DNA from: Terribium retamae
GTDB lineage: Bacteria > Pseudomonadota > Alphaproteobacteria > Rhizobiales > Rhizobiaceae
Length of the DNA stretch: 64,000 nucleotides
Direction of reading: 5' to 3'
Assembly (NCBI RefSeq): GCF_022347545.1
Contig: NZ_JAKREW010000001.1
Location: forward strand, 558,001-622,000
Shown: positions 53,230 to 62,028 of the stretch, piece by piece
Numbering within the stretch: position 1 is the first letter of the stretch
Layout of the letters: each line of letters starts with the position of its first letter
Program-made: the position numbers and the translations under genes
Notes under the pieces: generated by a model
Database searches by the model: none
Seen by the model: the letters and a program-made list of their open reading frames with translations, nothing else
What the model was told of the DNA's origin: nothing

Positions 53230-54090
53230 CTATTTCAGCCGCGGCATGACGGCAACCGGCCGATAGCCGTGCTTTCCGAGGAAGGCGGCAAGCTGCACCG
53301 GATCGGGCTGCAGTGGATCGCCATAGTCCCGGGCGTGAATACCTCCGGAAACATAGAGCACATCGAAGCCATTATCGGCCCCGCCCTTCACGTCAGTCAT
53401 CATGCCGTCGCCGATGGCTAGTGCGCGGCTGCGGGGAATGTCACGGCCGAGCACTTCCGCTGCGGCCTGCATCGCGGCCGCATAGATCGGCGCGTGTGGT
53501 TTACCGGCGATCAGCGTGCGGCCACCGAGCTGCGCATAGTCTCTGGCGAGTGCGCCGGCGCACCAGATCAGCCTTTCGCCGCGCTCGACGATGATATCGG
53601 GATTGGCGCAGATGAACGGGAGATTGCGGGCACGCAACCTGGTCAGCATCTCTTTGTAGTCTTCCGGCGTTTCCGCCTCATCGTCGAAAAGACCGGTACA
53701 GACGACGACCTGCGCCTCGAATTCCTCGACGATTTCCACGTCCAGCCCGTCATAGATGTTCATGTCGCGGTCAGGACCGAGGTGGAACACTTTGCGCGGG
53801 CCCTCTGCGATCAGATCGCGCGTAACGTCGCCGGAGCTTACGACACGATCGAATGTGCCGTCCGGTACGCCGATCAGTCGCATCTGCGCGATCACATCGG
53901 CGCTACGTCGAGGCGAATTGGTGATCAGCACAACTGCAACGCCTGCCTTGCGCGCTTTGGCCAAGGCAGCGGCAGCGGCCGGAAAATGCGTCTCGCCATT
54001 ATGAACCACCCCCCAGACGTCGCACAAAAGCGCGTCATAACGGCCGGACATTGCGGTCAAGGTCTCGATCGTCTCAAAAAGTTCCGTCAT
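53230..54090 (-). CDS. HAD-superfamily hydrolase (class IIA, TIGR01459 type)
   Basis: 286 residues from the ATG ending at 54090 (MTELFETIETLTAMSGRYDA). Motif I reads LLCDVWGVVHNG (Asp nucleophile), motif II ITNSPRR, motif III Lys in LIAGKPHAPIY, motif IV GDGMMTDVKGGADNGFD. The C2 cap places it with NagD/phosphoglycolate phosphatase relatives; TIGR01459 is the alphaproteobacterial subgroup of unknown substrate. Paired with ribF, so a flavin-phosphate substrate is conceivable, without proof. Confidence 0.85.
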   Translation of the reverse strand: MTELFETIETLTAMSGRYDALLCDVWGVVHNGETHFPAAAAALAKARKAGVAVVLITNSPRRSADVIAQMRLIGVPDGTFDRVVSSGDVTRDLIAEGPRKVFHLGPDRDMNIYDGLDVEIVEEFEAQVVVCTGLFDDEAETPEDYKEMLTRLRARNLPFICANPDIIVERGERLIWCAGALARDYAQLGGRTLIAGKPHAPIYAAAMQAAAEVLGRDIPRSRALAIGDGMMTDVKGGADNGFDVLYVSGGIHARDYGDPLQPDPVQLAAFLGKHGYRPVAVMPRLK

Positions 54091-54336
54091 GGTATCCCAG
54101 GGAAAGGCAGCGGTTGGGTTTCCGGCCGTTGGCGCTTGAATTTCGAACACGGCCGGGACGGCCCGGATTAGCCGAAGCCTTTCCGCATGTCACCAGCTTT
54201 TGCCTAAACATGACAATGGCCATGGGGGAACCGGAACTGGCGCAATCAACCGACGAGACATGCCCTTGCGAGACACACGGCAAAGATGCAGTTTCCGCCG
54301 GCGCTGCCAGAGTGGCGCTTCTTTTGGGGGACAAGC

Positions 54337-54969
54337 GTGCCCGATACCGCCAATCACATTGCCTTCGCGCTGATCTGCCTCGGCATGGTGCTGACGCCCG
54401 GCCCGAACATGATCTATCTGATCTCGCGCTCGCTCTCACAAGGAGCAAAAGCAGGTCTGATCTCACTCGGCGGCGTCGCCGTTGGCTTCCTGTTCTATGT
54501 GTTCTCCGCGGCCTTCGGCATCACCGCCCTACTGCTGGCAGTTCCTTATGCCTATGACGCCTTGCGATTGGCCGGCGCACTCTATCTGCTCTATCTCGCA
54601 TGGCAGGCGCTTCGACCCGGTGGGCGTTCGCCCTTCCAAGTGCGCGAACTGCCACGCGACCGGCCGCGCAAGCTTTTCATGATGGGGCTGATGACCAACC
54701 TGTTGAACCCGAAGGTCGCGGTGCTTTACCTGTCGTTGCTGCCGCAGTTCATCGACCCAGAAAAGGGCCAGGTGCTGTCGCAGCTTCTGGTGCTGGGCGT
54801 GACCCAGATCGCGATCAGCCTGTCGGTCAATGCGATCATCGCCATTACAGCCGGTTCGATAGCGGTGTTCCTGGCAGGCCGCCCGCTGTGGATGCTGATC
54901 CAGCGTTGGCTGATGGGGACGGTGCTGGCAGCGCTGGCTGTTCGGATGGCGACCGAAAGCCAGCGCTAG
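54337..54969 (+). CDS. LysE/RhtB family amino acid exporter
   Basis: 210 residues from a GTG at 54337, chosen because GGGGGA lies seven bases before it and MPDTANHIAFALICLGMVLTPGPNM is the family N-terminus. About six hydrophobic segments; LTPGPNMIYLISRSLSQGAKAGLISLGGVAVG is the conserved first block. Exports amino acids or homoserine lactone-like molecules; substrate unknown. The 246-bp gap upstream shows no clear element. Confidence 0.88.
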   Translation: MPDTANHIAFALICLGMVLTPGPNMIYLISRSLSQGAKAGLISLGGVAVGFLFYVFSAAFGITALLLAVPYAYDALRLAGALYLLYLAWQALRPGGRSPFQVRELPRDRPRKLFMMGLMTNLLNPKVAVLYLSLLPQFIDPEKGQVLSQLLVLGVTQIAISLSVNAIIAITAGSIAVFLAGRPLWMLIQRWLMGTVLAALAVRMATESQR

Positions 54970-54991
54970 GTCATTACCGACCGACTGATGC

Positions 54992-55810
54992 CTACATCGG
55001 CCGCCGGTCTGCCCTCGGTTCCGGCTCCACTACCTTGCGGTAGAGATGCCAGGTGGCGTGACCGAGGATTGGCATGACGATGGCAAGACCGGCAAAGAGC
55101 GGGATCGAGCCGATCACCAGTAGCACAGCCACGATCAGGCCCCATGCCAGCATCGGTACCGGGTTCATGGCAACAGCGCGGACCGAGGTTTCGGTCGCCG
55201 AAACCACGCCGACATCACGGTCAAGCAGCAGCGGAAAGGCGATCACCGTGGTGGCCAGAACCACGAGCGCGAAGAAGAATCCGACAATGTTGCCCCACAG
55301 GATCAGCCCCAGACCATGGCTGGTCGTCAGGACGTCGCGAACGAAGGTTCCCATCGAAGTCGGCGGCTGCTCGCCGAAATAGGCCGTATAGATGGATTGC
55401 GCGGTGAACAACCACAAAAGGAAGATTGCCATCAGCATGATGCCAATGACCGCGATGGACGGCAGCGCCGGCGAATGGCGCACATCAAATGCCCGCTTCC
55501 AAGAGGTATCCATACCGCGTTCGAGCCGCCGCGACATCTCGTAGAGACCGATCGCCGCGAATGGACCGACCAGCGCAAAACCGGTCATCAACGGATAGAC
55601 GAGTTGGATGGCATTTGAACCGGACGACCACTGCGTCAGGATCAAACCCACGATAGGATAGATCAGGCCAAGGAAAACATAATGCGATGGCTTGGCCCAG
55701 AAATCCTCGGCGCCACGCCTCAATGCATCGAAAAGATCCGAAATGGTGATACGACGCACAGTCGGCAGTTCGAGCCCGTGTGCGCCAGCCATGACGTGAA
55801 AATCGGCCAT
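54992..55810 (-). CDS. DUF2189 family membrane protein
   Basis: 272 residues from the ATG ending at 55810 behind GGAGGAAGGTA. Six or so hydrophobic segments follow a cytoplasmic N-terminus; ITISDLFDALRRGAEDFWAKPSHYVFLGLIYP is the typical DUF2189 opening. Members are alphaproteobacterial inner-membrane proteins, sometimes beside cytochrome c oxidase genes; no function is proven. Convergent with the LysE gene. Confidence 0.8.
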   Translation of the reverse strand: MADFHVMAGAHGLELPTVRRITISDLFDALRRGAEDFWAKPSHYVFLGLIYPIVGLILTQWSSGSNAIQLVYPLMTGFALVGPFAAIGLYEMSRRLERGMDTSWKRAFDVRHSPALPSIAVIGIMLMAIFLLWLFTAQSIYTAYFGEQPPTSMGTFVRDVLTTSHGLGLILWGNIVGFFFALVVLATTVIAFPLLLDRDVGVVSATETSVRAVAMNPVPMLAWGLIVAVLLVIGSIPLFAGLAIVMPILGHATWHLYRKVVEPEPRADRRPM

Positions 55811-56025
55811 TACCTTCCTCCCGGGGGGTTGGAGGGCGGTCATCGCCAGGATGGCCGCCCGTGGCTGCCACTCAATGAACGCGGGGAGACTAGCAGTTTT
55901 CGGCCAGATTGTCGCGCTGCCCCGGTCACAGATTGTTGAGTTCGGACAGGTCCTGCCTGCTAAAAGCCATGATCGCCATTATGCAGGACAAGACAGCCCT
56001 CTCTCACTCCGCTCGCAGCCTTATC

Positions 56026-56514
56026 ATGCCTGTTTCTCAACTCGATCGCCGCATATTCATCACGGCCGCCTGCGGCGGTCTCATTGGCCTCCTCGCGGGC
56101 TGCGGCACATTGCGCCCCACCGGACAAGGCGGTGGTGCATCCGTGGCTGCGTCCGGACTGGTCGGAAAGATCCGCTCCAGCGCTGGATTGCCTGATATGG
56201 CCCCGGACTCGCAACTCGAGCAAGCTGCCTTGCAGCAGGCGCGCTATATGGCTGGCGCGGGTCGGATGGAACACACAACTGGCTGGGGCAAGGATTTCGC
56301 TTCGCGTGTTTCCGGCAACGGCATCGCAGGAGCGGCGGCCGAGAACATCGCGCAGGGTCGCATGGACCTCACGCGCCTGTTCGACATGTGGATGAATTCA
56401 CCACCGCACCGCCGCAACATGCTCGACCCACGCTTCACACGCTTCGGTCTTGCCTATGTGACAGACGCCAAGCGGCCGGATTGGCGCTACTGGGCATTGG
56501 TGATGGGGAAATGA
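56026..56514 (+). CDS. CAP/SCP-domain lipoprotein
   Basis: 162 residues from the ATG at 56026; the frame is open upstream and ATGs at 55969 and 55981 are possible. The N-terminus has paired arginines (LDRRIFITAACGG) and a lipobox LAGC, so it may be a Tat-routed lipoprotein. The CAP domain follows: ALQQARYMAGAGRMEHTTGWG, AENIAQGRMDLTRLFDMWMNSPPHRRNML and FGLAYV. His and Glu of the CAP cavity are present. Bacterial members are often linked to the envelope; activity unknown. Confidence 0.78.
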   Translation: MPVSQLDRRIFITAACGGLIGLLAGCGTLRPTGQGGGASVAASGLVGKIRSSAGLPDMAPDSQLEQAALQQARYMAGAGRMEHTTGWGKDFASRVSGNGIAGAAAENIAQGRMDLTRLFDMWMNSPPHRRNMLDPRFTRFGLAYVTDAKRPDWRYWALVMGK

Positions 56515-56530
56515 CGAGCGAATAGTGATT

Positions 56531-56584
56531 AGAGAGTAGCGAATAGGGCGCAAAACTCGCCCTGCTCACTATTCGCTACTCTCT
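56531..56584. repeat. 16-bp perfect inverted repeat with nested stem between convergent genes
   Basis: AGAGAGTAGCGAATAG (56531-56546) is repeated exactly inverted at 56569-56584. Inside, GGGCG (56546-56550) pairs with CGCCC (56558-56562). Variants of the same words (AGCGAATAGTGA before, CTCGCTACTCACTC after) extend the similarity on both sides. It fills the gap between the CAP gene and the efflux pump gene and may end transcription from both sides; the heptad-like wording also suggests a dispersed repeat. Confidence 0.65.
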
Positions 56585-56594
56585 ATCTCGCTAC

Positions 56595-58127
56595 TCACTC
56601 CATATGCACCGCCGGCGCACCGCCCGCGGGAGCCTGCTTCGGTGATCTCAGCAGCAGAAGCAGCGGGATCGCACATGCGGTCACCAGTGCCATCAGCTTG
56701 AAATCGGAGACGTAGGAGATCATCTGCGCCTGGATATTGACCATGCCATCGACCTGCGACAACGCGGTCCGATCACCCATCGCAGCCGTCGGATTGGCCG
56801 CCCAGAACGTTGGGTTGAACGGGTTGATGAAGGCCGACAACTCGACGTGATTGATCTGGGTATTCTGCGTCAGCACCGCAGTAAAGGCTGAGATGCCGAT
56901 CGAGGAACCGATGTTGCGCACCAACGTGAACAGCGATGTCGCGTCCGGCAGATTGCCCGGGTTGAGCGTCGAAAACGCCATCGTCGAAATCGGCACGAAT
57001 ACCAGGCCGAGCCCCAGGCCCTGGACTACCCCCGACGTGACGATCGGCCAGGCATCCATCTGCGGCGTAAAGCCGGACATCATGTAGAATGAATAGGCTG
57101 TGAGGAGCATGCCGAAAAAGATCAGCTTCTTCGGATCGATCATCTTCATCAGTCGCCCGACCGCCAGCATCGAGATCATCGTGCCGACGCCGCGAGGCGC
57201 CATCACCATGCCCGTCGTCACCGTCGGGTAACCGAAAATGGCCGACAGCATCGGCGGCAGCAGCGCCATGCCGGCAAGCAGGATGACGCCGATGATGAAG
57301 ATGAACACCAGTGCCGCCGCAAAATTGCGGTCACGGAAGATCTTGGCGTCGATGAACGGTCGCTCCGCAGTGACGGTGTGGACGATGAACACCCAGAAAC
57401 CAATCAGCGCGAGGCCGGTTTCGATCCAGATTTCGGTTGAAGAAAACCAGTCGGCGTCAGGTCCACGGTCGAGCATCAGCTGCAACGCACCGACGCCGAG
57501 CGACAGCATGGCAAAGCCGAAGAAGTCGAAACCGCGCAAGCGCTTCGGGATACTGGGCAGGAACGCCGCCATACCCAGGAACGCGACGATACCGACCGGC
57601 AGGTTGATCAGGAACACCCAGCGCCAATTGTAGCTGTCGGTCAACCATCCACCCAAAGTTGGCCCGACAACAGGGCCGACCATGATGCCGGCACCCCAGA
57701 TCGCCATTGCCTGCCCGCGTCGCTCCTTGGGATTGATGTCCATCAGGAAGAGCTGCGAGAGCGGCACGATCGATGCTCCGAACACGCCCTGCAGCAGGCG
57801 GAACAGCACCATTGTCTCCAGGCTCCAGGCGATACCGCACAGCAGCGAAAAGACGACGAAGCCGACTACCGAACCGAGGAACAGCTCCTTGCGACCGAAC
57901 TTGTCGGATAGCCAGCCGGTCATCGGCGTAACGATGGCAGCGGCGACGATATAGGAGGTCAGCACCCAGTTGATCGTATCGGGAGAAGCTCCGAGGTCAC
58001 CCGACATCGACGGCAGAGCGACGTTGGCGATGGTGGTGTCCAGCACTTGCATGACCGTTGCCGCCATGATGGCGACTGTGGCCAGCCCGCGGTTCGGGAC
58101 TTCGCGAAAGGTTTGCTCTGCACTCAT
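56595..58127 (-). CDS. emrB: DHA2-family multidrug efflux permease (EmrB-like)
   Basis: 510 residues from the ATG ending at 58127 (MSAEQTFREVPNRGLATVAIMAA). Fourteen hydrophobic segments; motif A reads GWLSDKFGRKELF, motif D1 near VMQVLDTTIANVALPSM, and motif C GIMVGPVVGPTLGGWL. With the membrane-fusion partner it expels hydrophobic drugs across both membranes with an outer-membrane channel (not in the window). A 269-bp gap separates it from emrA on the same strand, wider than usual. Confidence 0.9.
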   Translation of the reverse strand: MSAEQTFREVPNRGLATVAIMAATVMQVLDTTIANVALPSMSGDLGASPDTINWVLTSYIVAAAIVTPMTGWLSDKFGRKELFLGSVVGFVVFSLLCGIAWSLETMVLFRLLQGVFGASIVPLSQLFLMDINPKERRGQAMAIWGAGIMVGPVVGPTLGGWLTDSYNWRWVFLINLPVGIVAFLGMAAFLPSIPKRLRGFDFFGFAMLSLGVGALQLMLDRGPDADWFSSTEIWIETGLALIGFWVFIVHTVTAERPFIDAKIFRDRNFAAALVFIFIIGVILLAGMALLPPMLSAIFGYPTVTTGMVMAPRGVGTMISMLAVGRLMKMIDPKKLIFFGMLLTAYSFYMMSGFTPQMDAWPIVTSGVVQGLGLGLVFVPISTMAFSTLNPGNLPDATSLFTLVRNIGSSIGISAFTAVLTQNTQINHVELSAFINPFNPTFWAANPTAAMGDRTALSQVDGMVNIQAQMISYVSDFKLMALVTACAIPLLLLLRSPKQAPAGGAPAVHME

Positions 58128-58212
58128 GGCAATATCGTCCAGTTGGAATGATCGGCGCCGATGTTTCCAAGTGGCTTTCCGGGCGGCAGGGCAAACCCAA
58201 ATGGGAAATGCC

Positions 58213-58236
58213 GGCCGTTTTGGGGGTTTAACGGCC
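58213..58236. other. hairpin in the emrA-emrB gap
   Basis: GGCCGTT (58213-58219) pairs with AACGGCC (58230-58236), a 7-bp stem with a ten-base loop, 86 bp before the emrB start on the transcribed strand. It might slow transcription or mark an RNA-processing point; it is not followed by a U-tract. The rest of the gap (58128-58396) shows no gene. Confidence 0.35.
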
Positions 58237-58396
58237 AGCGCCCGCATTGAGGCGCCTGCCACCCGGAAACCTGGTGCGGGTCGGGACGAGAGTGGACTGG
58301 CCGGGCGACGTCGTTTTACGCCGCGACGACCTGCTTATCCGTCCTGCCTCGCCGGCAAACCGATCCTCCTCGTCAAACTAGGTTCAAAACACCGGT

Positions 58397-59578
58397 TTAT
58401 TTGGCCTCGCCTGCAAAGGCGTGGCCGAACAGACCGCCAAAGCCGCGCGAAACACCGGTATCGACCGTGACCGACGCGCTCATGCCGGCGCGCAGGGCCA
58501 GATCCGCATCTTCATTGTCCAGTTGCAGCCGTACCGGAATGCGTTGCGTCACCTTCACCCAGTTGCCGGTCGCATTCTGAGCCGGCAGCAGCGAAAACTG
58601 TGCGCCTGTGCCTGCGCCGATCGCCTGGACAGTGGCCTCGAAGGTCTTGTCCGGATAGGTGTCGAGCACCACCTCGGCTTTCTGGCCGGGCTTCATGCGA
58701 GTGAGCTGCGTTTCCTTGAAGTTGGCGTCGATCCAGGTGTCCCCGGTTTCGACCAGCGCAAACAATGGCGTACCAACGCTGACATACTGGCCGACCCGGA
58801 AGGACGCGGCCTTGTAAGCGACACCATCGTCGGGAGCCCTGACAGTCGCTTGCGAAAGATCGAAAGCAGCCTTGTCGCGGGCGGCAAGCGCGGCCAGCAC
58901 AGTCGGATGCTGGTCCGTGGCGATATCGGGATTGCCATCAAGGGCAGCCTTGGCGCTATCGATGCCCTGAGCGGCAACGGAAAGATCCTGTTTGGCTTTG
59001 TCCAGGTCATTACGGGCCTGGTCGAGGGTGGATTGCGGGTTGATGCCCTTCTTTACCAGGTCGACGGCGCGGTCATATTGCGATTGTGCATAGGTGACTT
59101 CGCTCGAAGCCGACAGCTCCTTGGCCTGAGCCTGGCGGTAGGAAGAACGCAACTGCTCGACGCTGAGCCGGGCATTGGCAACCGCGGCGTCGGCCTGCGC
59201 GAGAGCGATTTTGTAAGGTTCAGGATCGATGGCGAACAGCACATCCCCCCTCTTGACCGGCTTGTTGTCGGCAACGTTCACTTCAACGATACGGCCTGGA
59301 ACATTGGCCGCGATCGAAAGCGTCGCCTGCTGCAGATTGGCGTTTTCAGTCTCTTCATAACGGCCACCGGTCACCCAGTAGTAGCCACCAGCGGCCACCA
59401 GGACGAGTGGCACCGAAACCATCAGGAAAAAGCGCAAGCCGCGGGATTTCTTTTTCTGCGACACCGCCAGCGTCTCTACCGGAGGCGGAGCTGCGACTAC
59501 CGGCTGGGTGGCTGGTGCAGGCTGCTCCATCTCGAGCTTGGCAGCGTCTTTCTCATCGATCTTGGACACGGCGTTCAT
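58397..59578 (-). CDS. emrA: membrane fusion protein of the efflux pump (EmrA/HlyD family)
   Basis: 393 residues. A basic stretch and one transmembrane helix (GLRFFLMVSVPLVLVAAGGYYWVTGG, ~49-73) anchor it; then a beta-barrel/lipoyl half (IAANVPGRIVEVNVADNKPVKRGDVLF), a ~110-residue coiled-coil hairpin (AQADAAVANARLSVEQLRSSYRQAQ...), and the second lipoyl half (TVRAPDDGVAYKAASFRVGQYV). It links EmrB to an outer-membrane channel in the periplasm. It overlaps the MarR gene by four bases. Confidence 0.92.
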   Translation of the reverse strand: MNAVSKIDEKDAAKLEMEQPAPATQPVVAAPPPVETLAVSQKKKSRGLRFFLMVSVPLVLVAAGGYYWVTGGRYEETENANLQQATLSIAANVPGRIVEVNVADNKPVKRGDVLFAIDPEPYKIALAQADAAVANARLSVEQLRSSYRQAQAKELSASSEVTYAQSQYDRAVDLVKKGINPQSTLDQARNDLDKAKQDLSVAAQGIDSAKAALDGNPDIATDQHPTVLAALAARDKAAFDLSQATVRAPDDGVAYKAASFRVGQYVSVGTPLFALVETGDTWIDANFKETQLTRMKPGQKAEVVLDTYPDKTFEATVQAIGAGTGAQFSLLPAQNATGNWVKVTQRIPVRLQLDNEDADLALRAGMSASVTVDTGVSRGFGGLFGHAFAGEAK

Positions 59579-60069
59579 TGGTGTGCGCTTTCTAAGGTCT
59601 TGGCTTCGGTGCCGTCTTCAACGTCTTGGGAGGACGTTATGCTGTTGTTCAGGTTCTCGATGACCCTCTCGAGCCCCTGCATGATGATCTTCTGGTCAGC
59701 CTTCGAAATGCCGGCGAATGCCTCTTCGGTCACCTCGCCCGCAAAACTCTTCACATACAAAAAGGCTTCCCGCCCGAGTTCCGTGAGGAAGATCGCCCTT
59801 ACGCGGCGGTCGCTGGCGTCGGGCCTCCGTTCAACCCATCCGCCCTGCTCCATGCGATCGAGCATGCGCGAAACGCTGATCGGCTCGATCTCCAAAAACT
59901 CGGCGATACGCGCCTGCGTTGTCCCTTCTTCCTTGGCGACCGAAAACAGCAGCCGCCATTGGGCGGCGGACAAGCTGGTGTTCACCGCCATCTGCTCAAG
60001 GCGCTTGCGCAACAACCGGCCCACTGTGTGGACCAGAAAGCCAAGCGTATGTTCCGCGTTCGAAGTCAT
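59575..60069 (-). CDS. MarR family regulator of the efflux operon
   Basis: 164 residues. NTSLSAAQWRLLFSVAKEEGTTQARIAEFLEIEPISVSRMLDRMEQGGWVERRPDASDRRVRAIFLTELG spans the winged helix (shown as ~35-100). It precedes emrA and emrB with a four-base overlap, so it should repress its own operon and release it on drug binding. A 20-bp near-perfect palindrome lies 12 bp upstream of its start. Confidence 0.9.
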   Translation of the reverse strand: MTSNAEHTLGFLVHTVGRLLRKRLEQMAVNTSLSAAQWRLLFSVAKEEGTTQARIAEFLEIEPISVSRMLDRMEQGGWVERRPDASDRRVRAIFLTELGREAFLYVKSFAGEVTEEAFAGISKADQKIIMQGLERVIENLNNSITSSQDVEDGTEAKTLESAHQ

Positions 60070-60080
60070 AAGCGCGATAT

Positions 60081-60100
60081 ATAATAAGCATGCTTACTAT
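60081..60100. promoter_or_regulatory. palindromic operator of the efflux operon
   Basis: TAAGCATGCTTA (60085-60096) is a perfect 12-bp palindrome that extends to 20 bp (60081-60100) with one mismatched pair. It lies 12 bp before the MarR-gene start, overlapping the likely promoter/leader, as MarR autoregulatory sites do. Confidence 0.65.
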
Positions 60101-60198
60101 TCAAGCTGATCACCAAAGACGTGATCGGGCAAATTTGCATGGCAGTCATGCACAAGCGCTCGAGCATGCTGACGGGGATGCATACGTTCAACACCATG

Positions 60199-60229
60199 AA
60201 AAAAGGGCCGATCCCTTTGGATCGACCCT
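60199..60229 (-). terminator. rho-independent terminator of the OsmC gene
   Basis: Read on the minus strand, GGGTCGATCC pairs with GGATCGGCCC through one mismatch (stem 60204-60229, loop of four), followed by a run of six U (60204-60199). It lies 55 bp after the OsmC stop. The remaining gap toward the MarR gene (60101-60198) shows nothing clear. Confidence 0.8.
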
Positions 60230-60283
60230 GACAAATTTCAAATCTGGACTAAGGCCCGACGGCGTTCTGGCCAGGTCGGCGCC

Positions 60284-60808
60284 CTACTCCGCCGCGACCT
60301 GCTGTACCCTCCTGGTAAGCTGCAGTTCGACCGGCGTGGGATTGCGCAAAATGTCGAGTACCGGACAATGGCGGTCGACAGTTTCCTTGAGCCGAGCGAT
60401 ATCTGCTTCCGGCGCAGGACTATCGATAAAAACTTCCGCCCGGACGTGTTGGTAGCCCGGCCGCACATTGGAATCGACACTGAAGAACCCGCGCAGATCG
60501 ACATCGCCGCTCAACTGAACAGAAACGCTGTTCAGCGGAATACCGAGCGCATCCGCATAGAGCCGATATGTGATCTCCTGGCATGAACCCAGCGCCGCCA
60601 GAATATACTCGACCGGGTTTGGCGCCGTATCCTGGCCTGCCAGCGCCGGTGGCTCGTCCACACCAACGCTGAACTGACGGATCGCCACGTTTGAACGAAA
60701 GCCGTCGGCGAGTTGCGAGTGCGCTTGAAAAGTCGCCGTCGCCTGGCTGGCATCGGCGCCGAGCGCGCTTTGCGTGTTGTTGAAAACATCCTTGAAGCGA
60801 AAAGCCAT
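60284..60808 (-). CDS. OsmC family peroxidase-like protein
   Basis: 174 residues from the ATG ending at 60808, preceded by GGAGG; a GTG just before it is the alternative. The two redox cysteines of OsmC/Ohr proteins are at Cys76 (AALGSCQEITYR) and Cys148 (DRHCPVLDIL). Members reduce organic hydroperoxides in the cytoplasm. The longer, YhfA-like form with PVEYILAALGSC rather than strict Ohr wording suggests the OsmC subgroup. Ends in a strong terminator. Confidence 0.88.
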   Translation of the reverse strand: MAFRFKDVFNNTQSALGADASQATATFQAHSQLADGFRSNVAIRQFSVGVDEPPALAGQDTAPNPVEYILAALGSCQEITYRLYADALGIPLNSVSVQLSGDVDLRGFFSVDSNVRPGYQHVRAEVFIDSPAPEADIARLKETVDRHCPVLDILRNPTPVELQLTRRVQQVAAE

Positions 60809-60976
60809 CACTCACCTCCAGCTCGATTGCACCGAATGGTTGAAGTTTCGCGCGTCGGCTCGCCCGGGAAAAGCAAAGTGATGCCCCGTGTATGGCAGGC
60901 ACAGGGATGGTCGTTCGCTCGGCACTGGAGGAACAGAACAATGTTGCAGCCCTGCCCTCGTTCGCCGCGGACAGGC

Positions 60977-61912
60977 TTAGAGTTCGAGGTTCCAGATCTG
61001 ACCGACAAGGTCCTTGCCGAAGGACGTGTGGCGCTCCTCTTTGACCAGCTTGAAACCTGCAGTCTGGTATATGCGCCGTGCCGCAACGAGAATGTCGTTG
61101 GTCCACAAGGTGAGCGTCTTGTAGCCGCGCGAGCGGGAAAAGGCGATGCATTCATCCACCAGTCGTTGGCCAATGCCAAGCCCCCGTGCAGCCGGCTCGA
61201 CATAAAGCAGCCTGAGCTTTGCCACATCGTCGGATTGGTGGACGGCGAAGATCGAACCGACCACTTCGCCGTTGCGTTCCGCAACCCAGGCGCGCTCCTT
61301 CTTCGGATTGTAAGACTTGACGAAACCGGCGAGGATTTCGGCTACCAGCGCTTCATAGGTTTCGTCCCAGCCATACTCCTGCGCGTAGAGCAGGCCTTGT
61401 CGGTGCGTAATCCAGCCGACATCACCGGTCTGCAGCGGTCTCAAGATGTAAGGTACCTTGGGTTCGCCCCCCTCGCCCAATAATCGCATGATCGTCATCA
61501 TAGACGTTACCAGCGTTTCACGCTGTTCGGCCGGCAGCCGATCGAGCATGACGCCGATCTCGCGGTTGGACGCTTCATCCAGACCGGCGAATGCCTGCCT
61601 GCCCGCCTCGGTCAATACGATTGCAGACTGCCTGGCATCGTCGGCCTGCGCCTGACGCTGTACGAGGCCACGCTCCTCGAACTTCTTCAGCATGCGGCTG
61701 AGATAGCCGGCATCGAGCCCGAGCTCACGCCCCAATTCAGCCGCGCTCTGACCGTCGCGCTGGGCAAGATCGAACAGGACCCGCGCTTCGCTCAGGGAAA
61801 ATGGGCTCTTCAGCAGCACTTCCTCCAGCAGGCCGATCTGGCGCGTATAAAAACGGTTGAACGCACGCACGCAGGCAACTTCCTCGTTACGGGGGCTGGA
61901 AAAAGCAGACAT
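60977..61912 (-). CDS. MarR-GNAT fusion protein
   Basis: 311 residues from the ATG ending at 61912. Residues ~1-150 are a MarR winged helix (LSEARVLFDLAQRDGQSAAELGRELGLDAGYLSRMLKKFEERG); residues ~160-311 are a GNAT acetyltransferase with the acetyl-CoA loop in VEPAARGLGIGQRLVDECIAFSR. Such fusions are widespread but uncharacterised in most cases; the regulator domain may sense the substrate of the enzyme domain. Two overlapping dyads lie just upstream. Confidence 0.87.
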   Translation of the reverse strand: MSAFSSPRNEEVACVRAFNRFYTRQIGLLEEVLLKSPFSLSEARVLFDLAQRDGQSAAELGRELGLDAGYLSRMLKKFEERGLVQRQAQADDARQSAIVLTEAGRQAFAGLDEASNREIGVMLDRLPAEQRETLVTSMMTIMRLLGEGGEPKVPYILRPLQTGDVGWITHRQGLLYAQEYGWDETYEALVAEILAGFVKSYNPKKERAWVAERNGEVVGSIFAVHQSDDVAKLRLLYVEPAARGLGIGQRLVDECIAFSRSRGYKTLTLWTNDILVAARRIYQTAGFKLVKEERHTSFGKDLVGQIWNLEL

Positions 61913-61945
61913 GAGAACCTCAAGGGATTGGCGGCGCCAGACGGC

Positions 61946-61971
61946 GTCAACCAAATTGTTGACTAAGTCAA
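61946..61971. promoter_or_regulatory. overlapping dyads upstream of the MarR-GNAT gene
   Basis: GTCAAC (61946-61951) and GTTGAC (61958-61963) form one inverted repeat with a six-base spacer; TTGACT (61959-61964) and AGTCAA (61966-61971) form a second around one base. They share the GTTGAC half and lie 34-59 bp before the start, a good place for autoregulation. Confidence 0.55.
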
Positions 61972-62028
61972 ATATATGGATGCCAAAAGCAACGATCAAG
62001 CCCCTCTCGACCATTAAACGATCATAAG

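Noticed and set aside
58421..60109. A 562-codon open frame on the plus strand over emrA and the MarR gene
   Set aside because: Antisense shadow of two well-recognised genes; low-complexity, no domain.
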